A stretch of 15,622 nucleotides of DNA, from the NCBI GenBank assembly GCA_945905915.1, contig CAMDQL010000041.1, positions 1-15,622 of the forward strand, given 5' to 3'. The position numbers and the translations under genes are program-made. Position 1 is the first letter of the stretch, and each line of letters begins with the position of its first letter. The DNA is from Flavobacterium psychrophilum. Lineage in GTDB: Bacteria > Bacteroidota > Bacteroidia > Flavobacteriales > Flavobacteriaceae. Under the pieces are notes generated by a model. That model was not told where the DNA came from. It did no database searches and saw only the letters and a program-made list of their open reading frames with translations. This document shows positions 1-6,995 of the stretch, piece by piece.

Positions 1-724
1 CTACAACATCAGCATTTGCATCAGTACCTAAAGTGTGTTTATAAATTTTATCAGAACGTAATGTTTGTATGTCGTTACGAGTATAAAATAAGGTTTTATT
101 ATCACTAGCCCAAGTTGAACCACCAGTAGTATTTTCAATTTTTACGGGAAGAATTTCACCTGTTTCTAAATTTTTAATTTGGATTGTATATTGTCTTCTA
201 GAAAGTAAGTCGACTCCAAATGCAGCCCACTTGTTATCTTCACTAATACTAATTCCCGATAGATTAAAATAAGATTGCCTTTTTGCCATTTCATTGCAAT
301 CAAACATAATTTCTTCTTTCGCATCTAAACTTCCTTTCTTACGAGAATAGATCGGATAATCTTTACCAGTTTCATAACGTGTAATGTAATAATAGCCGTT
401 ATATAAATACGGAACCGAACTATCATCTTCTTTAATTCTCGATTTCATTTCTATAAACAAATCGTCTTGCAACGGTTTGGTATGTGCAGTTGACTTTTGG
501 TAATATTCGTTTTCTTTATTTAAGTAATCAATAACCTCTGGGTTTTCACGTTCGTTTAACCAGTAATAATTATCAATTCTTTGATCTCCATGCTTTTCAA
601 GCGTTTTAGGAACAATTTTAGAAACAGGAGGTTGTATTTTATCAGACATTTTATTTGTATTTATTTGACTATAAACAGGAGCAAAAATAACACAACCCAA
701 AAGGAAATACGTGATTTTTTTCAT
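1..724 (-). CDS. ptrB: Oligopeptidase B (prolyl oligopeptidase family S9A), N-terminal part, exported; gene cut by window edge
   Basis: I translated this by eye from the ATG at 724-722 to the window edge, giving 241 codons with no stop; the C-terminal catalytic alpha/beta-hydrolase half (Ser-Asp-His) lies outside. After the leader, residues about 34-130 match the start of oligopeptidase B (protease II): KHGDQRIDNYYWL, then NPEVIDYLNKENEYY, then YNGYYYITRYETGKDYPIYSR. The rest is beta-propeller-like sequence. The family cleaves short peptides after Arg or Lys. The first 20 residues (MKKITYFLLGCVIFAPVYSQ) look like a Sec signal peptide with cleavage before Gln; LLGC at 8-11 could alternatively be a lipobox, though the hydrophobic stretch before it is short. 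E. coli PtrB has no such leader, so this copy probably acts in the periplasm or envelope. A second Met at residue 26 would give a cytosolic form. I see no clear promoter in front of it. Confidence 0.88.
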   Translation of the reverse strand, partial: MKKITYFLLGCVIFAPVYSQINTNKMSDKIQPPVSKIVPKTLEKHGDQRIDNYYWLNERENPEVIDYLNKENEYYQKSTAHTKPLQDDLFIEMKSRIKEDDSSVPYLYNGYYYITRYETGKDYPIYSRKKGSLDAKEEIMFDCNEMAKRQSYFNLSGISISEDNKWAAFGVDLLSRRQYTIQIKNLETGEILPVKIENTTGGSTWASDNKTLFYTRNDIQTLRSDKIYKHTLGTDANADVV

Positions 725-853
725 GAATTTTTTAATTATATATTTAATTGCTAATTTAGTATTTTTGTTGGAATAAAAAAATAAAATTATGCTTAGAAAT
801 GTCATGAAAATGATGAGTAAATAAAAAGAAACCCAACAAAAAGTTGAAGAAAC

Positions 854-882
854 TGTGAAACATTTAGACTTTGTTATATTTG
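854..882 (+). promoter_or_regulatory. Probable flavobacterial promoter of the secreted nuclease gene
   Basis: TATATTTG at 875-882 matches the Bacteroidota -7 element TAnnTTTG, with a TG at 856-857 placed 17 bases upstream as a weak -33 element. Transcription would start near 886, giving a leader of about 40 bases before the GTG at 927. The rest of the gap 725-926 is AT-rich with no other structure I can identify. Confidence 0.45.
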
Positions 883-926
883 ATGAAAAATGTATGGATT
901 TATTTAAATAATTAACAACAATAATT

Positions 927-1739
927 GTGATTCAAAAAACCAAATTACTAGTTTTATTCCTTTTTCTAAACTACTTTTCCTTTGCACAAGTGTCGGTTTG
1001 CAGCTGGAACATCATGAATTTAGGGAAGTCCAAATCGAATAGCGAATTAGAAATTATGGCAAATGCAATAAAAAGCTATGACATTATTGCAATTCAAGAA
1101 GTAGTTGCTGGATACGGAGGTTCTCAAGCGGTCAGTCGATTGGTTTCAATTTTAAACACAAAAGGCTCAAAATGGGATTATACAATAAGTGATCCTACTA
1201 CAAGCACAAATCCTTCTAGTCGAGAACGTTATGCTTTTATTTGGAAAACAGCACAAGTTAAAAAAGTAGGAAAATGTTGGCTTGACCAAAACTATGAAAA
1301 TGAAATAGATCGAGAGCCTTTCATGGGAACATTTGATTACCAAGGAAATACCCTTACTTTGGTTTCTTTTCATGCAGTTCCAAAGAAGAAAAAACCAGAA
1401 ACGGAACTGAAATATTTTAAGTTTTTTCCAAAACTTTATCCAAAACTTAATCTGATGTTTTTGGGTGATTTCAATTGTCCACAAAGTCATACCGTTTTTA
1501 ATCCGATAAAAAACAATGGCTTCGCTCCTATTTTAGTCAATCAAAAAACCAGCTTACGCCAGAAATGCATTCAAAACGATTGTTTAGCTTCTGAATATGA
1601 TAATTTGTTTTATGACAAACAGAAAATAAAAATTTTACAGAAAGGAATTGTTGCTTTTCATTCTAATTTTAAATCGATGAAAGAAGCCCGAAAAATATCA
1701 GACCACGTGCCTATTTGGTGTGTAATGGACTTTAAATAA
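927..1739 (+). CDS. Secreted EEP-superfamily nuclease/phosphatase (DNase I-like fold)
   Basis: 270 residues starting at a GTG. There is no ATG nearby that keeps the leader, and the GTG gives a clean signal peptide (residues 1-20, ending SFA before Gln21), so the mature enzyme should be exported. The endonuclease/exonuclease/phosphatase motifs appear in order: N28 in SWNIMNLG, the metal ligand E58 in IIAIQEV, H149 in SFHA, D181 and N183 in LGDFN, and the C-terminal D259-H260 in SDHVP. These are the metal-binding and catalytic residues of DNase I-like enzymes. Length fits a single EEP domain with no extra modules. Likely role: extracellular or periplasmic DNA breakdown for nutrients. A phosphodiesterase on another substrate cannot be excluded. 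Cys residues at 214 and 219 could form a disulphide, as expected for an exported protein. The 3' end overlaps the convergent permease gene by 8 bases. Confidence 0.85.
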   Translation: MIQKTKLLVLFLFLNYFSFAQVSVCSWNIMNLGKSKSNSELEIMANAIKSYDIIAIQEVVAGYGGSQAVSRLVSILNTKGSKWDYTISDPTTSTNPSSRERYAFIWKTAQVKKVGKCWLDQNYENEIDREPFMGTFDYQGNTLTLVSFHAVPKKKKPETELKYFKFFPKLYPKLNLMFLGDFNCPQSHTVFNPIKNNGFAPILVNQKTSLRQKCIQNDCLASEYDNLFYDKQKIKILQKGIVAFHSNFKSMKEARKISDHVPIWCVMDFK

Positions 1740-2505
1740 TTCCCATTCCTAATCCAATTGCTACTAAAAGCAATAAAACAGCAACAAAAGCTTGAATAAA
1801 TTTTAGTGTAACTTTCTTTAAAAGTTGGTTACCCAAATACGCTCCAGTAATAGCACAAAGCGTTGCTGAAATCAACAACTCTTTATTTTCATACAAAGTA
1901 TAAGTCGTAATTTTTGAAGCATAAACACTCAAACGAGTAAAATCAATAAACATCGAAACTACAATTCCTGTAGCGATGAAACTTTCTTTAGACAAACCAG
2001 CTTTAATCAAAAAAGCACTTCGCAAAGCACCTTGATGTCCTGAAAGTCCTCCGAAAAATCCGCTTAAAACTCCGCCCAAAGGCAATTTATCTTTTCCAAA
2101 TTCCATTTTACTTAAAAACGGAATCAAGTCTAAAAGGGCAAAAATTACCAATAAACTAGCAATAATAAATTTCACTGGAAAAACGTTTAATTGTTTTCCA
2201 AAAAGCGAATAACTAAATAAAGGAGCTAAATCAGAAATTTGCAACAACAACCACGAACCTACAAAAGCGGCAATAATTGCAGGAACTCCGAATTTCATCA
2301 ACACTTCTTTATTAGCATGTTTCCCGACTAAGAAAAACTTGAATACATTATTTGCAAAATGTACAAGGCCGCACAATCCAATGGCAATGTCAATCGGAAA
2401 GAAAAGCATAAAAACAGGTGTCAATAAAGTTCCCAATCCAAACCCAGAAAAAAAGGTTAAAATGGCGGTTAAAAACGCTACTATTGATATGATTATGATT
2501 TCCAA
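1732..2505 (-). CDS. TauE/SafE (TSUP) family membrane permease, TTG start
   Basis: 257 residues, mostly hydrophobic, with about seven to eight membrane segments. The N-terminal sequence VAFLTAILTFFSGFGLGTLLTPV and the mid-protein GGVLSGFFGGLSGHQGALR are the two repeated halves typical of the sulfite exporter TauE/SafE family (formerly DUF81). Known members move sulfite, sulfoacetate or other small organosulfur anions; the substrate here cannot be read from sequence. The start is TTG at 2505-2503: the only upstream alternatives before an in-frame stop at 2523-2521 are non-standard, and the first internal ATG (codon 33) would remove the first membrane segment. The TTG lies two bases after the ltaE stop codon, so translation is probably coupled to ltaE. 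The stop overlaps the end of the nuclease gene on the other strand. Confidence 0.85.
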   Translation of the reverse strand: MEIIIISIVAFLTAILTFFSGFGLGTLLTPVFMLFFPIDIAIGLCGLVHFANNVFKFFLVGKHANKEVLMKFGVPAIIAAFVGSWLLLQISDLAPLFSYSLFGKQLNVFPVKFIIASLLVIFALLDLIPFLSKMEFGKDKLPLGGVLSGFFGGLSGHQGALRSAFLIKAGLSKESFIATGIVVSMFIDFTRLSVYASKITTYTLYENKELLISATLCAITGAYLGNQLLKKVTLKFIQAFVAVLLLLVAIGLGMGII

Positions 2506-2507
2506 AA

Positions 2508-3533
2508 TTAAAAAGTTAACTTAGTAAACACTTCCATTACATATTCGTGCATGACTTCTTTATAGTCTAAATGCGTTACAATACGCAATTTTCCATGCCC
2601 CATCGAACTAATTAAAATTCCTTTTTGTTTCAATTTTTCCATGAATAACTTTTCATCAACTGATGGTTGCAATCCAAAAATCAAAATATTGGTTTCCACA
2701 GATTCTACATTGGCTACCCAAGGCATTTTTTCTAACAAACTACCTAATTCTTTAGCTCTTCTGTGGTCAATTTCTAATCGATTTATATTATTTTGTAAGG
2801 CATATAAGCCAGCCGCCGCTAAATAGCCAGACTGACGCATTCCGCCACCAAATATTTTTCTAATACGTAAGGCTCTTTTCATATCTTCCCTAGTTCCTAA
2901 TAAAACGGAACCCACTGGAGCACCCAATCCTTTCGATAAACAAACAGAAATCGTGTCAAACAATTCGCCAAACTGCTTCGGATGTTGTTTTTTTGCTACT
3001 AAAGCATTCCACAAACGTGCGCCGTCTAAATGATATTTCAAATTATTTTCGGTACAAACTTGCTTTATTGCCTGTAACGTTTCAATATCATAACAAGCGC
3101 CACCACCTTTATTTGTAGTATTCTCAATACTGACTAACGAAGTCAAAGGCGCATGATAAAAATCAGGATCGTTAATAGAATTTTTAACTAAATCAGCAGT
3201 AATCATTCCACGTTTTCCATCAACCAAACAACACGAAACACCGCTATTAAAAGAAGCACCGCCGCCTTCATAATGATAAATGTGCGAATATTTATCACAA
3301 ATTACTTGTTCACCAGGCTGCGTATGCAATTTAATCGCCGTTTGATTGGCCATCGTTCCCGAAGGAAAAAACAAAGAAGCTTCCATCCCAAATAAATCAG
3401 CCAACGTTTCCTCTAATTCATTGACTGTTGGGTCTTGCTTATATACATCATCGCCTACTTTAGCATTAAACATTACATTCAACATCTCTACAGATGGCTT
3501 GGTTACCGTGTCACTTACTAAATTTATTTCCAT
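2508..3533 (-). CDS. ltaE: Low-specificity L-threonine aldolase (PLP-dependent)
   Basis: 341 residues, the usual length for this fold-type I PLP enzyme, which cleaves L-threonine and L-allo-threonine to glycine and acetaldehyde. Signatures in order: LVSDTVTKPS at the N terminus; GDDVY at 27-31; the phosphate-binding FPSGTMANQ at 56-64; SHIYHYEGGG at 83-92, with H84 likely stacking on the cofactor ring; ENTTNKGGG at 137-145; HLDGARLWNA at 168-177, with D170 facing the pyridine nitrogen; and the Schiff-base lysine K201 in CLSKGLGAPVGS. It starts at an ATG with no Shine-Dalgarno sequence. It is the first gene of a two-gene unit with the TauE/SafE permease, and is divergent from prfB. A related beta-eliminating lyase activity is the main alternative, but the motif set fits threonine aldolase well. 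Confidence 0.93.
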   Translation of the reverse strand: MEINLVSDTVTKPSVEMLNVMFNAKVGDDVYKQDPTVNELEETLADLFGMEASLFFPSGTMANQTAIKLHTQPGEQVICDKYSHIYHYEGGGASFNSGVSCCLVDGKRGMITADLVKNSINDPDFYHAPLTSLVSIENTTNKGGGACYDIETLQAIKQVCTENNLKYHLDGARLWNALVAKKQHPKQFGELFDTISVCLSKGLGAPVGSVLLGTREDMKRALRIRKIFGGGMRQSGYLAAAGLYALQNNINRLEIDHRRAKELGSLLEKMPWVANVESVETNILIFGLQPSVDEKLFMEKLKQKGILISSMGHGKLRIVTHLDYKEVMHEYVMEVFTKLTF

Positions 3534-3550
3534 ATATCAATCAGATACCT

Positions 3551-3558
3551 TATTTTTG
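3551..3558 (+). promoter_or_regulatory. Candidate -7 element for prfB
   Basis: TATTTTTG fits TAnnTTTG. No good TTG lies at the expected distance upstream, so this is a weak call. If used, transcription would begin near 3565, just before the structured element at 3571, giving a prfB leader of about 145 bases. Confidence 0.3.
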
Positions 3559-3570
3559 ATAAAATTTTTA

Positions 3571-3673
3571 GGAGCTAATTCCCGCTATACGTTTCAATCT
3601 TTTCATTTTTTTGTTGCCTGAGGTACTCGAAGGAAACAAAAAAATAAAAAGGATTTCCACTATTATCGGGGCT
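3571..3673 (+). ncRNA. Structured intergenic RNA or repeat element, probably in the prfB leader
   Basis: The element folds into a nested structure. The outer stem pairs AGC (3573-3575) with GCT (3671-3673) and CCCG (3581-3584) with CGGG (3667-3670), with a five-base bulge between the two helices. Inside, CTTTT (3599-3603) pairs with AAAAG (3647-3651), and ATTTTTTTGTT (3605-3615) pairs with AACAAAAAAAT (3635-3645). A tip follows with CCT/AGG and GAG/CTC around a GTA loop. From memory, similar sequences (a GGAGCT...CCCGCTAT start, a variable AT-rich hairpin and a TATCGGGGCT end) occur in many intergenic regions of Flavobacterium and may correspond to the Rfam Flavo-1 motif; I cannot verify this. 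It lies between divergent ltaE and prfB and reads as the prfB leader. It could also be a dispersed repeat with no effect on prfB. Confidence 0.5.
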
Positions 3674-3708
3674 ATGGCATTCCTTTTCAAAACAAAACTA
3701 CAATATTT

Positions 3709-4804
3709 ATGATTAATACAGAACATGTCAGAGATATTATTGATCGCCTCGGTGCGTTAAGGAGGTATCTTTGACATTGATGCCAAAACGATTGAGATAA
3801 CTAACGAGGAAGAAAAAACCTTTGCCCCTGATTTTTGGAATAACGCACGTGAAGCCGAAATCATAGTCAGAAACCTGCGTTCTAAAAAGAAATGGGTAGA
3901 AGATTACAATAAAGGAATGGAGCAAGTGGAAGAACTCCAAATCATGTTAGATTTCTTTAAAGAAGATGCTATTTCAGAAGAAGAAGTTGAAGCGCATTAT
4001 GACATTACCATCAATCACATTGAAGATTTAGAATTTAGAAACATGCTTTCCGATGAAGGAGATAGCATGAGTGCTGTACTTCAAATTACTGCTGGCGCTG
4101 GTGGAACCGAAAGTTGTGATTGGGCTTCTATGCTCATGCGAATGTATTTGATGTGGGGCGAAAAACAAGGCTACAAAATCAAAGAATTAAACTTTCAAGA
4201 AGGAGATGTTGCGGGAATAAAAACCGTGACTTTAGAATTTGAAGGCGATTTTGCTTTTGGTTATTTAAAAGGTGAAAACGGCGTTCATCGTTTGGTCCGA
4301 ATTTCTCCTTTTGATAGTAATGCAAAACGCCATACTTCTTTTGCATCAGTATACGTTTATCCATTAGTTGATGATACTATCGAAATTGAAATCAACCCAG
4401 CCGATATTGAAATTACTACTGCACGCTCAAGTGGCGCAGGAGGTCAAAATGTAAATAAAGTAGAAACCAAAGTTCAATTGGTTCACAAACCTACCGGAAT
4501 TCAAATTCAATGTTCAGAAACGCGTTCACAACACGATAATAGACAACGGGCTATGCAAATGTTGAAATCACAGTTATACGAAATTGAATTAAAAAAACAA
4601 CAAGCACAACGCAGTGATATCGAAGCTGGTAAAATGAAAATTGAATGGGGTTCACAAATTAGAAACTATGTTATGCAACCTTATAAATTGGTTAAAGATG
4701 TTCGATCTGGGGTTGAAACAAGCGATGTGGATGGCGTAATGAACGGTGAAATCGATAAATTCTTGAAAGGATATTTAATGATGATGGGGCAGAAAGAAAC
4801 ATAA
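3709..4804 (+). CDS. prfB: Peptide chain release factor 2, expressed by +1 programmed frameshift
   Basis: RF2 recognises UGA and UAA stops and triggers peptide release. Translation begins at the ATG at 3709 and runs 21 codons to an in-frame TGA at 3772-3774. A +1 shift on CTT then continues from GAC at 3773 to the TAA at 4802-4804. The product is 364 residues, normal for RF2, whereas an open-frame-only call from the ATG at 3917 would lose the first 69. The anticodon-like SPF tripeptide is at residues 199-201 and the catalytic GGQ at 244-246. The residue matching E. coli position 246 is Ser (about 240), like the fully active variants rather than the K-12 Thr. The arrangement is autoregulatory: low RF2 leaves the ribosome paused at UGA and favours the shift. 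No Shine-Dalgarno sequence precedes the start. A hairpin terminator directly follows. Confidence 0.96.
3760..3775 (+). promoter_or_regulatory. prfB +1 programmed frameshift site
   Basis: AGGAGG (3760-3765) acts as an internal Shine-Dalgarno, followed by TAT, the slippery codon CTT (3769-3771), the stop TGA (3772-3774) and C3775. Spacing and sequence match the E. coli site (AGGGGG TAT CTT TGA C) except for one base in the Shine-Dalgarno. Peptide before the shift: LRRYL; after it: DIDAK, parallel to E. coli LRGYL and DYDAK. Confidence 0.95.
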
Positions 4805-4835
4805 AAAAAGAGGATATGAAAATATCCTCTTTTTT
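4804..4835. terminator. Bidirectional intrinsic terminator between prfB and pit
   Basis: A 14-bp perfect inverted repeat pairs AAAAAAGAGGATAT (4804-4817) with ATATCCTCTTTTTT (4822-4835) around a GAAA loop. A-run and T-run flanks supply a U-tract on either strand. It sits directly after the prfB stop and before the end of the convergent pit gene, so it can end both transcripts. Confidence 0.92.
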
Positions 4836-4853
4836 ATTAATATTAATAGATCA

Positions 4854-6185
4854 TTAAATAAACATTTTCAATAAAAAGTAAATTAAGGCTGCCAATACCG
4901 CCGAAACAGGAATAGTTAAAATCCAAGCCCACAATAACTTAACAGTAACGCCCCATCGTACTGCAGAAACCCTTTTGGTTACTCCTACTCCAATAATTGA
5001 ACCAGTAATAGTATGTGTTGTTGATACTGGAATTTTAAAATGCTCAGTTGTAAATAAGGTTAAAGCACCTGCCGATTCTGCAACAACACCTTCAAATGCA
5101 GTTACTTTTGTAATTTTAGAACCCATCGTTTTTACAATTTTCCATCCACCACTTAAAGTTCCTAAAGCGATTACTGTATAACACGTTAATGGAATCCATC
5201 CTGGCATAACACCATCAATTTTAACACCATCTTTTTCTGAAGGCAAAACAACGTTTAAGTCTAGCCATCCAGCTGATAAATCAATATTTGGATTAGATTT
5301 TATGTAAACAGCAACAGCTGCTGCAATAATACCCATTACTTTTTGAGAATCGTTACCTCCATGACCTAAACTAAATGCTGCCGACGAAAGTAATTGCATT
5401 TTCTTTAAAACAGCTTCCGCTTTTGCAGTAGATAAACTACTAAAAAACAAATTGAAAATAGCTAAACTATAAAATATAAAGGCAACTAAAAACCATTTTA
5501 TGTTGTGAGGTTCTGTAATAACGCTCCAAAATTCACTTTCAAATCTAGGTTTTTTAATTTCCTGAAATGGAATCATTACTGAATATAAAAACCAAGATAC
5601 TAAAGCCATTAATAATAATGTAAATAACTTAGGATAAATATTCTTTTTAGAAGAATACATCAACCATAACGAAATACAATAGGAAATAATCATTCCTAAT
5701 AAAGGCGCAAAAATGATAAATAAGATTACAATAACAACACCCGAAGGAAGCAATTCACCATCTTTAGCTGCTTTAAACCAGTTTACAATTTTAAAACCAG
5801 CATGTTCAGGATCCGTTACACTTGATAAACCATGTGCAATTGCAGCACCGGCAAATCCGCCAATCAATGTATGAGAAGAAGATGAAGGAATTCCTTTTAA
5901 CCAAGTAATGATATTCCAAATAATAGCAGCTATTACACCGGCTAAAATAGTAGTCAAATCAATACTACTCGTGTGAGCCGTTTTTGCAACGGTGTCAGCA
6001 ACTCCAAAACCAAATACCCAATAAGCCAAAAAATTAAAAAAAGCTGCCCAAAGCACCGCTTGAAAAGGAGTTAAAACCTTTGTAGCAACAATTGTAGCGA
6101 TTGAATTTGCTGCATCATGGAAACCATTAATGTAATCAAAAACTAATGCTAAAAATATGATGACGAGTAATAATGTAAAATCCAT
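4854..6185 (-). CDS. pit: Inorganic phosphate transporter, Pit family
   Basis: 443 residues, polytopic inner-membrane protein, an ion-coupled phosphate carrier. The N-terminal family signature DYINGFHDAANSIATIVATK (residues 17-36) and the C-terminal internal repeat, with SLGHGGNDSQKVMGI and later IPVSTTHTITGSIIGVGV, are the two halves of the PiT/PHO-4 fold. Many hydrophobic segments flank a less hydrophobic stretch in the middle of the protein. It starts at an ATG 19 bases after the DUF47 gene and is probably co-transcribed with it; this pairing is common and DUF47 proteins are thought to modulate Pit carriers. Whether it prefers protons or sodium as the coupling ion, or takes up metal-phosphate complexes, cannot be told from sequence. 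Transcription probably ends at the hairpin at 4804-4835. Confidence 0.93.
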   Translation of the reverse strand: MDFTLLLVIIFLALVFDYINGFHDAANSIATIVATKVLTPFQAVLWAAFFNFLAYWVFGFGVADTVAKTAHTSSIDLTTILAGVIAAIIWNIITWLKGIPSSSSHTLIGGFAGAAIAHGLSSVTDPEHAGFKIVNWFKAAKDGELLPSGVVIVILFIIFAPLLGMIISYCISLWLMYSSKKNIYPKLFTLLLMALVSWFLYSVMIPFQEIKKPRFESEFWSVITEPHNIKWFLVAFIFYSLAIFNLFFSSLSTAKAEAVLKKMQLLSSAAFSLGHGGNDSQKVMGIIAAAVAVYIKSNPNIDLSAGWLDLNVVLPSEKDGVKIDGVMPGWIPLTCYTVIALGTLSGGWKIVKTMGSKITKVTAFEGVVAESAGALTLFTTEHFKIPVSTTHTITGSIIGVGVTKRVSAVRWGVTVKLLWAWILTIPVSAVLAALIYFLLKMFI

Positions 6186-6204
6186 AATAAGTTGTATTAA
6201 ACAA

Positions 6205-6846
6205 TTATGAATGTTTTACAGAAATTTGCTCCATAATATTGGAAACACTTTTACATTTATCAGAAGCAGATTCTAGTGCAGACAAAACTTCTTTATATTT
6301 AATAATGTTTTTTGCATCATTTTCATTTTCAAATATATCAGCTACTGCTCTGTCAAAAACGACATCCGCTTTACTTTCTAATTTATTTATTTTTTTACAA
6401 GTTTCCTTGATTATTTTATGGTTCATGTTTTTCAATTCTATGATTGAAATACCTATTAATTGACAAGCTTCTAAATTGATTTCAGTTAATTTACGAATCG
6501 ATTTTGTAATTTTATCAACTTGATATAATCTAATTCTACTAGACGCGCCTTGCATATAATCTGCTACATCATCCATAGATTTTATTAATGAATGTATGTC
6601 TTCTCTGTCAAAAGGAGTGATAAAATTTTTACTTAACTCTATATTTGTTTTGTAAGTAATTTCTTCAATATTAGCTTCTAATTCGTCAATTTTTTTAAAA
6701 TAATTTTCTCGTTCGTCTTTAGGTGCGTTAACCGCCTCATGAAGTGTTTCTGCTAATAAAATTAAATTTGCTGATGCTTGCTCAAACAATGGAAAGAACT
6801 TTTTATCTTTCGGAACAAAAAACTGAAAAATATTATTTAATGTCAT
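6205..6846 (-). CDS. DUF47/PhoU-like phosphate transport regulator
   Basis: 213 residues, soluble and almost wholly alpha-helical, with no membrane segment. It begins LNNIFQFFVPKDKKFFPLFE, the usual start of DUF47 (PhoU_div) proteins. It continues with PhoU-like helical repeats containing acidic patches such as KIDELEANIEEITYK and SMDDVADYMQG, and SALESASDKCKSVSNIMEQI near the end. PhoU-type folds bind metal clusters through such acidic sets. Its position as the first gene of a two-gene unit with pit supports a role in controlling the phosphate carrier at the membrane. The start ATG has a good promoter about 20 bases ahead. Direct binding to Pit is inferred from gene pairing only. Confidence 0.87.
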   Translation of the reverse strand: MTLNNIFQFFVPKDKKFFPLFEQASANLILLAETLHEAVNAPKDERENYFKKIDELEANIEEITYKTNIELSKNFITPFDREDIHSLIKSMDDVADYMQGASSRIRLYQVDKITKSIRKLTEINLEACQLIGISIIELKNMNHKIIKETCKKINKLESKADVVFDRAVADIFENENDAKNIIKYKEVLSALESASDKCKSVSNIMEQISVKHS

Positions 6847-6866
6847 TTTATATTTATTTTATGACG

Positions 6867-6896
6867 CAAATTTAATCTTTCAATGTTAATTAAACA
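6867..6896 (-). promoter_or_regulatory. Probable promoter of the DUF47-pit unit
   Basis: On the minus strand TAAATTTG (6874 to 6867) matches TAnnTTTG, with TG (6896-6895) 20 bases upstream. Predicted transcription start is near 6863, leaving a leader of about 17 bases. The rest of the 149-base divergent gap is AT-rich; on the plus strand TAATTTTA at 6964-6971 is a near-match that could serve the carboxyltransferase gene. Confidence 0.5.
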
Positions 6897-6995
6897 TTAA
6901 ATATGATAATCAATTTAAAAAAATCAAATTATCAATAAGAGCTAATATTAATATTGAATTTCGTAATTTTACCCTGATATAAAAATTCATCCAAA

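Noticed and set aside
2339-2524. Plus-strand open frame inside the permease gene and ltaE end
   Set aside because: Lysine-rich shadow of a membrane-protein gene on the other strand; no start signal or recognisable domain.
3709-3780. Apparent frameshift or premature stop making prfB a pseudogene or a sequencing error
   Set aside because: The break coincides exactly with the known RF2 +1 shift signal and both flanking peptides match RF2, so it is programmed.
3737-3940. Short minus-strand open frame opposite prfB
   Set aside because: It lies over the conserved RF2 N-terminus, shows no family features and only mirrors the coding strand.
3917-4804. A shorter RF2-like gene starting at the ATG at 3917
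   Set aside because: It lacks the first 69 residues of RF2, which are encoded upstream in frame after the +1 shift.
4975-5181. Plus-strand open frame opposite pit
   Set aside because: It is antisense to conserved Pit transport motifs and has no independent support.
6929-6958. Loose inverted repeat TCAATA...TATTGA in the DUF47/carboxyltransferase gap
   Set aside because: Six-base arms in strongly AT-rich DNA are expected by chance.
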